DNA of 64,000 bases from Pelomonas sp047654785. Its GTDB lineage: Bacteria; Pseudomonadota; Gammaproteobacteria; Burkholderiales; Burkholderiaceae_C. The stretch is taken from contig NZ_JASGKQ010000001.1 of the NCBI RefSeq assembly GCF_047654785.1, positions 620,001-684,000 of the forward strand. The letters are read 5' to 3'. Both the position numbers and the translations under genes were made by a program. The notes beneath the pieces were generated by a model. That model was not told where the DNA came from and ran no database searches. It worked only from the letters and a program-made list of their open reading frames with translations. Positions 52,332-60,838 of the stretch are shown here, piece by piece. Positions within the stretch are counted from its first letter, which is position 1. Each line of letters begins with the position of its first letter.

Positions 52332-52826
52332 ATGAGCAAGAAGACCGCCCATGTCAGCGAAACCCCGGCCACCCAGGCGCTGAAGCGCGCCGGCATCGCC
52401 TTCAGCGAGCATGTCTACGACTACGTGGAGCACGGCGGCACGGCCGAGTCGTCCCGGCAGCTGGGCGTGGACGAGCACGCGGTGGTGAAGACGCTGGTGA
52501 TGCAGGACGAGCGTGCCGAGCCGCTGATCGTGCTGATGCATGGCGACCGCAGCGTCAGCCTGAAGGAGCTGGCGCGGCAGATCCCGTGCAAGAAGGTCGA
52601 GCCCTGCAAGCCCGAGGTGGCGCAGCGCCACAGCGGCTACCAGGTGGGCGGCACCTCGCCGTTCGGGGTGCGCAAGGCGATGCCGGTGTTCGTCGAGTCC
52701 AGCATCCTGGCGCTGGAGAAGATCTGCATCAACGGCGGGCGGCGCGGCTACCTGGTCGGCATCGCGCCCCGGGTCCTCACCGAGGTGCTGGGCGCCCGCC
52801 CGGTGCAGTGCGCCAACGCACAATGA
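52332..52826 (+). CDS. ybaK: Cys-tRNA(Pro) deacylase YbaK/EbsC type
   Basis: 164 residues. Hydrolyses mischarged Cys-tRNA(Pro). Family features: ATQALKRAGIAFSEHVYDY at the start, KTLVMQDER with the catalytic Lys, GYQVGGTSPFGVRKAMPV and GGRRGYLVGI. GAGAAT (52320-52325) lies 6 nt before the ATG, the leaderless-type layout. Its end overlaps the plsY region. Confidence 0.94.
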   Translation: MSKKTAHVSETPATQALKRAGIAFSEHVYDYVEHGGTAESSRQLGVDEHAVVKTLVMQDERAEPLIVLMHGDRSVSLKELARQIPCKKVEPCKPEVAQRHSGYQVGGTSPFGVRKAMPVFVESSILALEKICINGGRRGYLVGIAPRVLTEVLGARPVQCANAQ

Positions 52827-52831
52827 CGGGC

Positions 52832-53494
52832 ATGCAAGAGACGCTCCTCCCCCTGCTCGCCGCCGCCGCGGCCTACCTCGTCGGCTCGCTGTCCTTCGCC
52901 GTCATCGTCAGCCGGGCGATGGGCCTGTCCGACCCGCGCTCCTACGGCTCCGGCAACCCCGGCGCGACCAATGTGCTGCGCTCCGGCAACAAGGCCGCGG
53001 CCCTGCTGACGCTGGTGTTCGACGCGCTCAAGGGCTACCTGCCGGTGCTGGCCGTGCTGCTCTGGGGCGGGCGCTGGGGCCTGGGCGAGGGCACGGCGGC
53101 GCTGGTCGGGCTGGCGGCCTTCCTCGGCCACCTGTGGCCGGTGTTCTTCCGCTTCCAGGGCGGCAAGGGCGTGGCCACGGCGGCCGGCGTCATCTTCGGG
53201 CTGAACCCGCTGCTGGGCGTGGCGACGCTGGCGACCTGGCTCCTCATCGCCGGGTTCAGCCGCTACTCGTCGCTGGCCGCCATCGTGTCGGCCGCGTTCG
53301 CGCCGATGTATCAGTTGCTCATTTGGGAAGCCGGCCCCACCGCGCTGGCCCTCATCATCATGGGCCTGCTGCTGGTGTGGCGCCACCAGGCCAACATCAG
53401 GAAGCTGCTGGCCGGCACCGAAAGCCGGCTGGGCCAGAAGGCGCCGGCCGCAGCCCCACCCGCCAAACCCACCAGGAACCGCAAGAAACCATGA
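52832..53494 (+). CDS. plsY: acyl-phosphate:glycerol-3-phosphate acyltransferase
   Basis: 220 residues from ATG 52832. First acylation step of phospholipid synthesis in the inner membrane. PlsY motifs: GSGNPGATNVLR, GHLWPVFFRFQGGKGVATAAG and a third Gly-rich loop; about six membrane helices. ATG 52823 overlaps the ybaK stop and is an alternative, but CACAAT (52819-52824) as a -10 favours 52832. The last 20 residues are Ala/Lys/Pro-rich and variable. Its stop overlaps the next ATG. Confidence 0.93.
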   Translation: MQETLLPLLAAAAAYLVGSLSFAVIVSRAMGLSDPRSYGSGNPGATNVLRSGNKAAALLTLVFDALKGYLPVLAVLLWGGRWGLGEGTAALVGLAAFLGHLWPVFFRFQGGKGVATAAGVIFGLNPLLGVATLATWLLIAGFSRYSSLAAIVSAAFAPMYQLLIWEAGPTALALIIMGLLLVWRHQANIRKLLAGTESRLGQKAPAAAPPAKPTRNRKKP

Positions 53495-53847
53495 GCAAGC
53501 AACCCATCGAACGCTTCGACGTCGGCGCCCGCCTGTCCGAGATGGCCGTGTACGGCGGCGTGGCCTACCTGGCCGGCCAGGTACCGGAAGACGCCAGTGC
53601 CGACATCGCCGGCCAGACCGCCCAGGTGCTGGCCGCCATCGACAAGCTGCTGGCGCGCGCCGGCACCGACAAGTCGCGCATCCTGCGCGCGCAGATCTAC
53701 CTGGCCGACCGCGCCGACTTCCCCGGCATGAACGCCGCCTGGGATGCCTGGGTCGCCGCCGGCCACGCACCGCCGCGCGCCACCGTCATCGCCGGCCTGG
53801 CGCGGCCGGAGTGGAAGGTGGAGATCGTCGTCACCGCGGCGGTCTGA
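53491..53847 (+). CDS. RidA/YjgF-family protein
   Basis: 118 residues. Small trimeric fold with VAYLAGQVPED near the N-terminus and the conserved Arg in ILRAQIYLAD. The Arg at the canonical deaminase position (R-x4-G/E in RidA) is not obvious, so imine deaminase activity is uncertain; it belongs to a Rid subgroup. Coupled to plsY (ATGA). Confidence 0.85.
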   Translation: MSKQPIERFDVGARLSEMAVYGGVAYLAGQVPEDASADIAGQTAQVLAAIDKLLARAGTDKSRILRAQIYLADRADFPGMNAAWDAWVAAGHAPPRATVIAGLARPEWKVEIVVTAAV

Positions 53848-53933
53848 CCCCGGCCCTTTCTTGATCCGCGACAAGCCGCCCGCCGCGCGGGGGCGCTAGG
53901 CTGGCCGGCTCACCACACCAGGGGGCTGGCCGC

Positions 53934-54713
53934 ATGTCCATCGAACTCTTCCGCCAGGGGCGGCACGTCTGCGTCATGTTCTGCCACCTCGGCGAGGAGG
54001 GCGGCGACGCGGTGCAGGCCAACCAGTTCCTGCTCGTCAACGGCGACACCGGCGCCATCCTCGACCCGGGCGGCAACATCGCCTACAACGAGCTGTACCT
54101 GGGCATGTCGGCCTTCTTCCGGCCGCACAAGCTGGCCGCCATCCTGGCCTCGCACGCCGACCCGGACATCATCGCGTCGCTGGACCGCTGGATGACGTCC
54201 ACCGAGGCACCGGTCTACATCTCGCGCGTCTGGGAGCGCTTCGCGCCGCATTTCTGCAAGCCGGGCAAGACGGCGGGCCGCATCGTCGGCCTGCCCGACG
54301 CCGGCCAGCGCCTGCAGTTGGGCAGCGGCGACGACCGCTTCGAGCTGTGGGCGCTGCCGGCGCACTTCCTGCACGCCGAGGGCAATTTCCAGTTCTACGA
54401 CCCGGTCAGCCGCATCCTCTTCTCCGGCGACCTCGGCGCCTCGCTCGGCGCGGAGCTCGACCCGGGGCGGCCGGTCAGCTCGCTGGCCGCGCACATCCCG
54501 CGCATGGAGGGCTTCCACCGCCGCTACATGGTCAGCAACAAGGTGCTGCGGCTGTGGGCCGCGATGGCCCGCCAGCTCGACATCCGGATGATCGCCCCCC
54601 AGCACGGCGCGCCGATGGTGGGCGCGGCGATCGGCGAGTTCATCGCCTGGGTCGAAGGGCTGGAGTGCGGCATCGACCTGTTCGGGCCGGCGAACTACCG
54701 CGTGCCGGGCTGA
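53934..54713 (+). CDS. metallo-beta-lactamase-fold di-iron protein (ODP type)
   Basis: 259 residues. Resembles the N-terminal diiron domain of flavodiiron proteins without the flavodoxin half (oxygen-binding diiron proteins). Ligand-like motifs: SHADPDII in place of HxExD, PAHFLHAEGNF, FSGDLGAS and PQHGAPM. Such proteins bind oxygen or reduce O2/NO. The first motif has Asp where flavodiiron proteins have Glu. The start at 53934 follows GGGGGC by 7 nt. Confidence 0.82.
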   Translation: MSIELFRQGRHVCVMFCHLGEEGGDAVQANQFLLVNGDTGAILDPGGNIAYNELYLGMSAFFRPHKLAAILASHADPDIIASLDRWMTSTEAPVYISRVWERFAPHFCKPGKTAGRIVGLPDAGQRLQLGSGDDRFELWALPAHFLHAEGNFQFYDPVSRILFSGDLGASLGAELDPGRPVSSLAAHIPRMEGFHRRYMVSNKVLRLWAAMARQLDIRMIAPQHGAPMVGAAIGEFIAWVEGLECGIDLFGPANYRVPG

Positions 54714-55208
54714 GGCCCGGTCACGGCCGCGGTCTTCGCCGGCAGCTTGAAATCCGCCGGCAGCAGCGTGACCACGCGGGCCAGCTGCAGCGGCGGGACG
54801 CCGTCGGCGCCGCCGATGCGCTGCTCGATACGCTCCCCGGAGGCCGGCGCGTCCCGACCAGGGCCGGGCTGCTGCCGGCCGGCAGCCGCTCGCCCCAGCG
54901 GCCCAGGCGCCATTGCCTGAGGGCCTGCACCGCCACGGCCAGCGCCGCGCCAGCCAGCCACAGCGCCAGCCAGGCCGTGGCCAGGCCGGGCCGCCGGTGG
55001 CGGCCTGCAGCGCCACGCGCAGCGGCTCCCGGGCCGGCCGCGGCAGCGCGGGCGTCAGCAGCAGGGCCGGCACCAGCCACCAGGCCGCGTAGGCGGCACC
55101 GGCGCCGAGCCGCTTCAGCAGCAGGGGCCGCAGGCCCCACAGCAGCGCGGCGCCCAGGCTCAGCAGCAGCGCCCGGCGCAGCAGCAGGGGCCGCAGCGCG
55201 TCAGCCAT
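54695..55208 (-). pseudogene. decayed BlaR1/M56 peptidase gene
   Basis: Starts well (ATG 55208, membrane segments ALLLSLGAALLWGLRPLLL and AAWWLVPALLLTP), shifts frame near 54995 (GLATAWLALWLAGAALAV continues in another frame), and shifts again near 54845 (VTLLPADFKLPAKT in a third frame), then stops. The HExxH zinc protease region and everything downstream are missing. It overlaps the blaI stop by 8 nt, the normal blaI-blaR1 layout, so this is a remnant of the sensor partner. Confidence 0.75.
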
Positions 55209-55590
55209 GGTCCTGCGCCTTCAGCAGCGCCTTCAGCGCCGCGACGTCCTCGGGCTTGAGCCGGCGCGCCGACGCGAACTGCGCCACCAGCGGCGCGAGG
55301 CGGCCGCCGAACAGCCGGTCGATCAGCGACAGGCCCTCGCCCGCCGCCCAGGCCTCGCGCGGGAAGGCCGGCGTGTAGAGGAAGCGCCGGCCGTCGCGCT
55401 CGGCCGTCAGCGCGCCTTTTTGCAGCAGGCGGTTCAGCAGCGTCTTCACGGTGGCGGGCTGCCAGCCCTGCTGCGGGCCGAGCGCGGCGGCGATCTCGTC
55501 GGCGGCCTGCGGCGCGTGCTGCCAGAGCTGCTGCATGACCCGGGCCTCGGCCTCGCTGATCGTCGGTGGGGTGCTGGGGGACGGGGTCAT
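55201..55590 (-). CDS. blaI: BlaI/MecI-family repressor
   Basis: 129 residues. Winged helix (ISEAEARVMQQLWQHAPQAADEIAAAL, WQPATVKTLLNRLLQKGAL, DGRRFLYTPAF) and a C-terminal dimerisation part. Such repressors bind TTACA-N2-TGTAA-like operators and are inactivated by their M56 partner, which here is decayed. Two operator-like copies lie just upstream of its ATG, so it should repress itself. Without BlaR1 derepression must occur another way or not at all. Confidence 0.92.
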   Translation of the reverse strand: MTPSPSTPPTISEAEARVMQQLWQHAPQAADEIAAALGPQQGWQPATVKTLLNRLLQKGALTAERDGRRFLYTPAFPREAWAAGEGLSLIDRLFGGRLAPLVAQFASARRLKPEDVAALKALLKAQDHG

Positions 55591-55592
55591 GA

Positions 55593-55629
55593 TTACGCTT
55601 GTAAACGATGCGAGTGATTACGGGTGTAA
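55593..55629. promoter_or_regulatory. tandem BlaI operator-like sites
   Basis: Two dyads: TTAC-GCTT-GTAA (55593-55604) and TTAC-GGGT-GTAA (55618-55629), embedded in a repeated context (GATTACG...GTAAACGA), 25 bp between centres. Each differs from TTACA-N2-TGTAA at one position. They start 2 bp before the blaI ATG and lie 94 bp or more from the divergent PPK2 start. Confidence 0.75.
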
Positions 55630-55722
55630 ACGAATCCGTCAAGCGCGGGTTTTCACACCGCTGCCACACGGCGCTGCCAAGCTCGGCGCCGACAGGCCGC
55701 CTTCCGCGGCCCGGAGCCCTCC

Positions 55723-56628
55723 GTGAACGCCTACGACGATGACCTGGTGAAGCGCATCCACCGCGACCTGCGCGACGATTTCGACGAAGAACTGGAGCTG
55801 GAGCTCGACGACCGCAACCATGGCGCCGGGCCCGGCGTGCCGGTGGCCGAGCCGGCCGGCGAGCGGCAGCGCTATTTCCGCGAGCTGTTCCGCCTGCAGA
55901 GCGAGCTGGTGAAGTTGCAGGACTGGGTGCAGCACACCGGCCACAAGGTGGTCATCCTGTTCGAGGGCCGCGACGCGGCGGGCAAGGGCGGCGTCATCAA
56001 GCGCATCACGCAGCGGCTGAACCCGCGCGTGTGCCGGGTGGCCGCGCTGCCGGCGCCCAACGACCGCGAGCGCACGCAGTGGTATTTCCAGCGCTACGTG
56101 TCGCACCTGCCGGCGGCCGGCGAGATCGTGCTGTTCGATCGCAGCTGGTACAACCGCGCCGGCGTCGAGCGCGTGATGGGCTTCTGCACCGACGAGCAGT
56201 ACGAGGAGTTCTTCCGCACCGCGCCCGAGTTCGAGCGCATGTTGCTGCGCTCGGGCATCCAGCTGATCAAGTACTGGTTCTCGATCAGCGACGACGAGCA
56301 GCGCATCCGCTTCCTGGGCCGCATCCACGATCCGCTGAAGCAGTGGAAGCTCAGCCCCATGGACCTGGAATCGCGCCGCCGCTGGGAGGAGTACACCAAG
56401 GCCAAGGAGGTGATGCTGGAGCGCACCCACATCCCGGAGTCGCCATGGTGGGTGGTCAAGGCCGACGACAAGAAGCGCGCGCGGCTGAACTGCATCAGCC
56501 ACCTGCTCTCGCAGATGCCTTACCAGGAGGTGCCGCACGCCGACATCGTGCTGCCGGTGCGCGAGCGCCACGAGGACTACATCCGCCACCCGGTGCCGGA
56601 CGAGCTCTTCGTGCCCGAGGTCTACTGA
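55723..56628 (+). CDS. ppk2: polyphosphate kinase 2 (PPK2)
   Basis: 301 residues from GTG 55723, with GGAG 7 nt upstream. Transfers phosphate from polyphosphate to nucleotides. P-loop FEGRDAAGKGGVIK, lid and Walker B region LFDRSWYNRAGVERV, and the C-terminal RHEDYIRHPVPDELFVPE. An acidic N-terminal extension (DFDEELELELDDR) is not part of the catalytic fold. The region between it and blaI holds the BlaI operators on the other strand. Confidence 0.94.
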   Translation: MNAYDDDLVKRIHRDLRDDFDEELELELDDRNHGAGPGVPVAEPAGERQRYFRELFRLQSELVKLQDWVQHTGHKVVILFEGRDAAGKGGVIKRITQRLNPRVCRVAALPAPNDRERTQWYFQRYVSHLPAAGEIVLFDRSWYNRAGVERVMGFCTDEQYEEFFRTAPEFERMLLRSGIQLIKYWFSISDDEQRIRFLGRIHDPLKQWKLSPMDLESRRRWEEYTKAKEVMLERTHIPESPWWVVKADDKKRARLNCISHLLSQMPYQEVPHADIVLPVRERHEDYIRHPVPDELFVPEVY

Positions 56629-56718
56629 GTCGTCGCGCCTTGCCAGCGGCCCGCCTCGCCAGCCCCTCGGGCATGCCCAACTGCCGGATTCAGGCTGAGC
56701 AGGCCCTAGGATGGCGGC

Positions 56719-57063
56719 ATGAAATCGCCGCCACTCTCGCTGCTGGCCGTCATCGGCGTCGCGGCGCTGGCCTCGTGGGGCTGGCGCGGCCATGTCGCGT
56801 CGCGGGACGCCGCGCAGCTCGCCCGGCACGCGCAGCCGGGCGACATCCGCATGATCTCGTCCGAGACCTGCGGCTGGTGCACCGCCGCGCGGCGCTGGAT
56901 GGCGGACGAGGGCATCCCCTTCCGCGAGTGCTTCATCGAGCGCGATGCGCAATGCCGGGCGGACTACGAGGCGCTGGGCGCCGTCGGCACGCCCACGCTG
57001 GTGGTGCGCGGCCAGCGCGTCATCGGCTTCGACCGGGCGCGCCTGCTGGACATCCTGAAATAG
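56719..57063 (+). CDS. membrane-anchored glutaredoxin-like protein
   Basis: 114 residues. An N-terminal hydrophobic segment (LSLLAVIGVAALASWGW) anchors a small thioredoxin-fold domain with the redox motif CGWC (ETCGWCTAA) and the cis-Pro in GTPTLVV. Orientation suggests a periplasmic thiol-disulphide role. TAGGAT (56707-56712) lies 6 nt before the ATG, again the leaderless-type layout. Confidence 0.87.
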   Translation: MKSPPLSLLAVIGVAALASWGWRGHVASRDAAQLARHAQPGDIRMISSETCGWCTAARRWMADEGIPFRECFIERDAQCRADYEALGAVGTPTLVVRGQRVIGFDRARLLDILK

Positions 57064-57068
57064 GCCGG

Positions 57069-57110
57069 GCCGAGTCGCCAGCGCGGGCTCGGCTGCGCTG
57101 GCGACTCGGC
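57069..57110. repeat. perfect 16-bp inverted repeat
   Basis: GCCGAGTCGCCAGCGC (57069-57084) pairs with GCGCTGGCGACTCGGC (57095-57110) around a 10-nt loop, 6 nt after the glutaredoxin-like gene. No T-run follows on either strand, so it is at best a rho-independent-like barrier between convergent genes. Confidence 0.8.
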
Positions 57111-57167
57111 TCGGCGGCGGTGGGGTGGGACGAGGGCCTGGCGATCGGCATGGGCCGGGCGCCCGGT

Positions 57168-57398
57168 TCAGGCGCGCTGGCCCGGTGCGGCCTTGGCGGC
57201 GGCCAGCGTGGCGTTGCGCAGCAGCGTGGCTTCGCTGTAGCCGTTGACGATGACGCGCGGCAGCTGCGCGAGCTCGCGGCTGGCCTTGCCGGTGATGACG
57301 ACGCGCTCCAGCTTGACGACGTCCCGCGGGGCGGCGGCCGGCGCGGCGACGGCGGACAGGGCGAGGGCGGCGGCGAAGAAGGCGGTGCGTTGGCTCAT
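57168..57398 (-). CDS. small secreted protein of unknown function
   Basis: 76 residues from ATG 57398 with GGAG 6 nt upstream. A signal peptide (FFAAALALSAVAAPAAA) precedes a mature part of about 52 residues with VVKLERVVITGK, a motif like the start of TonB-dependent receptor plugs but with no receptor following. Function unknown. Confidence 0.65.
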   Translation of the reverse strand: MSQRTAFFAAALALSAVAAPAAAPRDVVKLERVVITGKASRELAQLPRVIVNGYSEATLLRNATLAAAKAAPGQRA

Positions 57399-57545
57399 GA
57401 TGGACTCCGTTCCGGTGAGTTTCGAACCGCATGATTGCGGGTTCGATGGCCTCAGTGTCGGCAATGGGCGCGCATGCCGCCACGGGCCTGCGATCAAGCG
57501 CGGGCCACGCTGGATGAACTGCGACAACGCGGGATGGGCGGCGCG

Positions 57546-58181
57546 CTAGCCGAGCTGCAGCCCCAGCCGCGCCACGTCGCCCCGCCCCTGGCGCACCAGC
57601 ACCGGCTCGTCGCCCTGGCTCAGGTCCAGCACCGTGGTCGGCTGGGCCGGGCAGGCGCCGGCGTCCAGCACGAACTGCAGCTGGCGGTCCAGCCGCTCGC
57701 TGACCTCGGCGGCGTCGTTCAGCGCCTCGCTGTCGCCGGGCGGGATCAGCGTGGTGGACAGCAGCGGCTCGCCGAACAGCGCCAGCAGCTCCTGCGTGGT
57801 GCGGTGGTCCGGCACGCGCAGGCCGATGGTGCGGCGGCTCGGGTGCGAGAGGCGGCGCGGCACTTCCTTGGTGGCCGGCAGGATGAAGGTGTAGGCGCCG
57901 GGCGTGGCGAGCTTGAGCAGCCGGTACTGGCGGTTGTCCACCATCGCGTAGGCGGCGAGCTCGGACAGGTCGCGGCACAGCAGCGTCAGGTGGTGCTTGT
58001 CGTCCACGCCGCGCACGCGCCGCAGCGCCTCGGCGGCGGCCTTGTCGTCCAGCCGGCAGACGAGGGCGTAGCTGGAGTCCGTCGGGATCGCGCCGAGGCC
58101 GCCGGCCTGCAGCATCTGCGCGCACTGGCGCAGGAAGCGCGGCTGCGGGTTGTCGGGGTGGACTTCGAAGAGCTGGGCCAT
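57546..58181 (-). CDS. Sua5/YciO/YrdC-family protein (YciO type)
   Basis: 211 residues. YrdC-like fold: GLGAIPTDSSYALVCRLDD, KHHLTLLCRDLSEL, GAYTFILPATKEVPRRL and RVPDHRTTQELL. Sua5/TsaC make threonylcarbamoyl-AMP for tRNA t6A; YciO paralogues keep the fold, and their role is uncertain. It sits 15 bp after the PHP phosphatase gene, the same yciO/yciV pairing as in E. coli. Confidence 0.9.
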   Translation of the reverse strand: MAQLFEVHPDNPQPRFLRQCAQMLQAGGLGAIPTDSSYALVCRLDDKAAAEALRRVRGVDDKHHLTLLCRDLSELAAYAMVDNRQYRLLKLATPGAYTFILPATKEVPRRLSHPSRRTIGLRVPDHRTTQELLALFGEPLLSTTLIPPGDSEALNDAAEVSERLDRQLQFVLDAGACPAQPTTVLDLSQGDEPVLVRQGRGDVARLGLQLG

Positions 58182-58196
58182 CGTCGGGGCGCCGTC

Positions 58197-59063
58197 TCAG
58201 GCGTGGTGGATGCGGTGGGCGAGTTCGGCCCACACCGGCGTCAGCCCGGCCGCCAGCGGCGGCAGCGCGCCGAGGTCGATGCGGCTTTCGTCGGGGGAGT
58301 GGAAGTCGGACCCGCGCGAGGCGAGCAGGCCGAACTCCCGCGCGGTGTCGGCGTACTGCACGAACTCGGCCGGCGTGTGGCTGCCGGTGACGACCTCGAT
58401 GCCGCGGCCGCCGTGGGCCATGAACTCGGTGATGAGGGCGTATTCCTCGGTCGGCGTGAAGCCGTAGCGGCCCGGGTGGGCGATGACGGCGATGCCGCCG
58501 GCCCGCGTGACCCAGCCCACCGCGTCGCGCAGCGCCGCCCAGCGGTGCGGCACGAAGCCGGGGCGGCCCTCGGTCAGGAAGCGGCGGAACACCTCGGGGA
58601 TGTCGTGGCAGTGGCCGGCGTCCACCAGGAAGCGCGCGAAATGCGTGCGCGAGATCAGGTCGGGGTTGCCGACGTAGTTCAGCGCGCCCTCGTAGGCGCC
58701 GGGGATGCCCGCGGCGGCCAGCCCGGCGGCCATCTCGCGGGCGCGGGCGCCGCGGCCGCCGCGCGTGGCGCGCAGGCCCTCGGCCAGCTCGGCGGCTTCG
58801 TGGTCGAAGCCCAGGCCGACGATGTGCACGACGCGGCCGGCGAAGGTGACCGAGATCTCGGTGCCGGTCAGGTAGGGCAGGCCGAGCGCGCGGGCGGCGT
58901 CCAGGGCGCGCTGCTGGCCGGCGATCTCGTCGTGGTCGGTCAGCGCCCAGAGCCGCACGCCGGCGGCCCGGGCGCGGGCGGCCAGGGCTTCGGGCGTCAG
59001 CGTGCCGTCGGAGACGACCGAATGGCAGTGCAGGTCGGCGTTGAGCGTGGCGTCGAGGTTCAC
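58197..59063 (-). CDS. rnm: PHP-domain 3',5'-nucleotide phosphatase (YciV/RNase AM type)
   Basis: 288 residues. The PHP metal motifs are complete: LHCHSVVSDG, ALTDHDEIAG, GTEIS, HIVGLGF, SRTHFARFLV and a final GSDFHSPDE. E. coli YciV (Rnm) removes 5' nucleotides from rRNA and hydrolyses pAp-type nucleotides. It is between recJ and yciO on the same strand with 4-15 nt gaps, so the three are one operon. Confidence 0.9.
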   Translation of the reverse strand: MNLDATLNADLHCHSVVSDGTLTPEALAARARAAGVRLWALTDHDEIAGQQRALDAARALGLPYLTGTEISVTFAGRVVHIVGLGFDHEAAELAEGLRATRGGRGARAREMAAGLAAAGIPGAYEGALNYVGNPDLISRTHFARFLVDAGHCHDIPEVFRRFLTEGRPGFVPHRWAALRDAVGWVTRAGGIAVIAHPGRYGFTPTEEYALITEFMAHGGRGIEVVTGSHTPAEFVQYADTAREFGLLASRGSDFHSPDESRIDLGALPPLAAGLTPVWAELAHRIHHA

Positions 59064-59067
59064 GCCG

Positions 59068-60804
59068 CTATTGTGGCTGCGCGGCCTCGACGACGTACTG
59101 CATCCGCTGCTGGCCCTGCCATTCGTCCAGGCTGAGCCGGTAGGCCAGCGTGACGCGCTCGGGCAGCATGTCGGCGTGGTTGAACCAGATGCCGTCGATG
59201 AGCCGGCCGCCCTGGCGCAGCCTCACCTTGAGGTGCTTCTCGCCGACCAGCCGCTGCGAGACCAGCTCGAAGCGGTCGCAGAACACCGGCGGCTCGAAGC
59301 CCTGGCCCCAGACCTGCGCGTCCAGCAGCCGCGCGGTCTCGGGCGTGGCGGCCTCGGGCGGCAGCGCGCCGTCGTGGCGCAGCGTGCGGGTCAGGTCGTG
59401 CTCGTTCAGCCACTCCTCGGCGACGCGGGCCAGCGCCAGCGCGAAGCGGTCCACGTCGTGGACCTCGCCGCGGGCCAGCGTCGCGCCGGCCGCCATCGCG
59501 TGGCCGCCGAAGCGGGCCAGCAGGTCGGGCTCGCGCTTGGCGACCAGGTCCAGCGCGTCGCGCAGGTGGAAGCCCGGGATCGAGCGGCCCGAGCCCTTGA
59601 GCTGCCCGTCCGCGCCGCGCGCGAACACGAAGGTGGGGCGGTGCACGCGGTCCTTGATGCGCGACGCGACGATGCCGACCACGCCTTCGTGGAAGTCCGC
59701 GTCGAACAGCGCCACGGCCGGCGGCAGCGCGCCCTGCAGCGCGTCGACGAGGCCGTCCAGCCGCGCCTCGGCCAGCTCGCGCATGCCGCCCTCGATCTCG
59801 CGGCGCTCGCGGTTGATGGCGTCCAGCTGCGTGGCCAGCTGCAGTGCGCGCGCCGGGTCGTCGGTGGTCAGGCACTCGATGCCCAGCGTCATGTCCGCCA
59901 GGCGCCCGGCGGCGTTGATGCGCGGGCCCAGCGCGAAGCCGAGGTCGAAGCCCTGGGCCTTGCTGGCGTCGCGCTTGGCGGCCGAGAACAGCGCCATCAC
60001 GCCCGGCTGCGCGCGGCCGCCGCGCATGCGCCTGAGGCCCTGGGCGACGAGGCGGCGGTTGTTGGCGTCGAGCTTCACCACGTCGGCCACGGTGCCCAGC
60101 GCGACCAGGTCCAGCAGGCCGTCCAGGCGCGGCGCCTCGGTGAAGGCCTGGCGCGCGCGCAGCTCGGCGCGCAGGCCCAGCAGCACGTAGAAGGCCACGC
60201 CCACGCCGGCCAGCGACTTGCTCGCGAAGCCGCAGCCGGGCTGGTTGGGGTTGACGATGGCGTCGGCCTCGGGCACGACGGTGGCGCCGTCGACGACCGC
60301 GGGCAGGTGGTGGTCGGTCACCAGCACCTTCAGGCCCTGCGCGCGCGCATGCGCCACGCCGGCCAGGCTGGCGATGCCGTTGTCCACCGTCACCAGCAGC
60401 TGCGGCGTCTGCGCCAGCGCCAGGTCGACGATGGCGGGCGTCAGGCCGTAGCCGTGCACGGCGCGGTCGGGCACCACGTAGCCCAGTTGCGCGGGCGCGG
60501 CGCCCAGCAGCCGCAGGCCGCGCAGCATGACGGCGCAGGCGGTGGCGCCGTCGCAGTCGTAGTCGGCGACGACGACGATGCGCTCGCCGCGCTGGACGGC
60601 GTCGGCCAGCAGGCGCGAGGCCTCGGGCAGGCCCTTCAGGCCCGACGGCGGCAGCAGCTGCTGCAGGCTTTCGTCCAGCTCCGCGGCCTCGCGCACGCCG
60701 CGCGCGGCCAGCAGCCGGGCCAGCAGCGGCGCGACGCCGGCCTGCTCCAGCGCCCAGGCGGTGCGCGGCGGCACGTCGCGCTCGACCAGCCGGGGCGCGT
60801 TCAT
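59068..60804 (-). CDS. recJ: single-stranded-DNA-specific exonuclease RecJ
   Basis: 578 residues. 5'-3' exonuclease for recombination and mismatch repair. DHH motifs: VADYDCDGATA (motif I), VTVDNGIAS, VTDHHLP (motif III) and GFALGPRINAAGRL, then the DHHA1 domain with FGGHAMAAGATL and an OB-fold C-terminus. It is preceded on the same strand by the RpfE-like gene, an association also known in Xanthomonas. Confidence 0.96.
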   Translation of the reverse strand: MNAPRLVERDVPPRTAWALEQAGVAPLLARLLAARGVREAAELDESLQQLLPPSGLKGLPEASRLLADAVQRGERIVVVADYDCDGATACAVMLRGLRLLGAAPAQLGYVVPDRAVHGYGLTPAIVDLALAQTPQLLVTVDNGIASLAGVAHARAQGLKVLVTDHHLPAVVDGATVVPEADAIVNPNQPGCGFASKSLAGVGVAFYVLLGLRAELRARQAFTEAPRLDGLLDLVALGTVADVVKLDANNRRLVAQGLRRMRGGRAQPGVMALFSAAKRDASKAQGFDLGFALGPRINAAGRLADMTLGIECLTTDDPARALQLATQLDAINRERREIEGGMRELAEARLDGLVDALQGALPPAVALFDADFHEGVVGIVASRIKDRVHRPTFVFARGADGQLKGSGRSIPGFHLRDALDLVAKREPDLLARFGGHAMAAGATLARGEVHDVDRFALALARVAEEWLNEHDLTRTLRHDGALPPEAATPETARLLDAQVWGQGFEPPVFCDRFELVSQRLVGEKHLKVRLRQGGRLIDGIWFNHADMLPERVTLAYRLSLDEWQGQQRMQYVVEAAQPQ

Positions 60805-60838
60805 GGCCGCCTCCGGGCGCGTGCCGGCGGGCGGCGGT

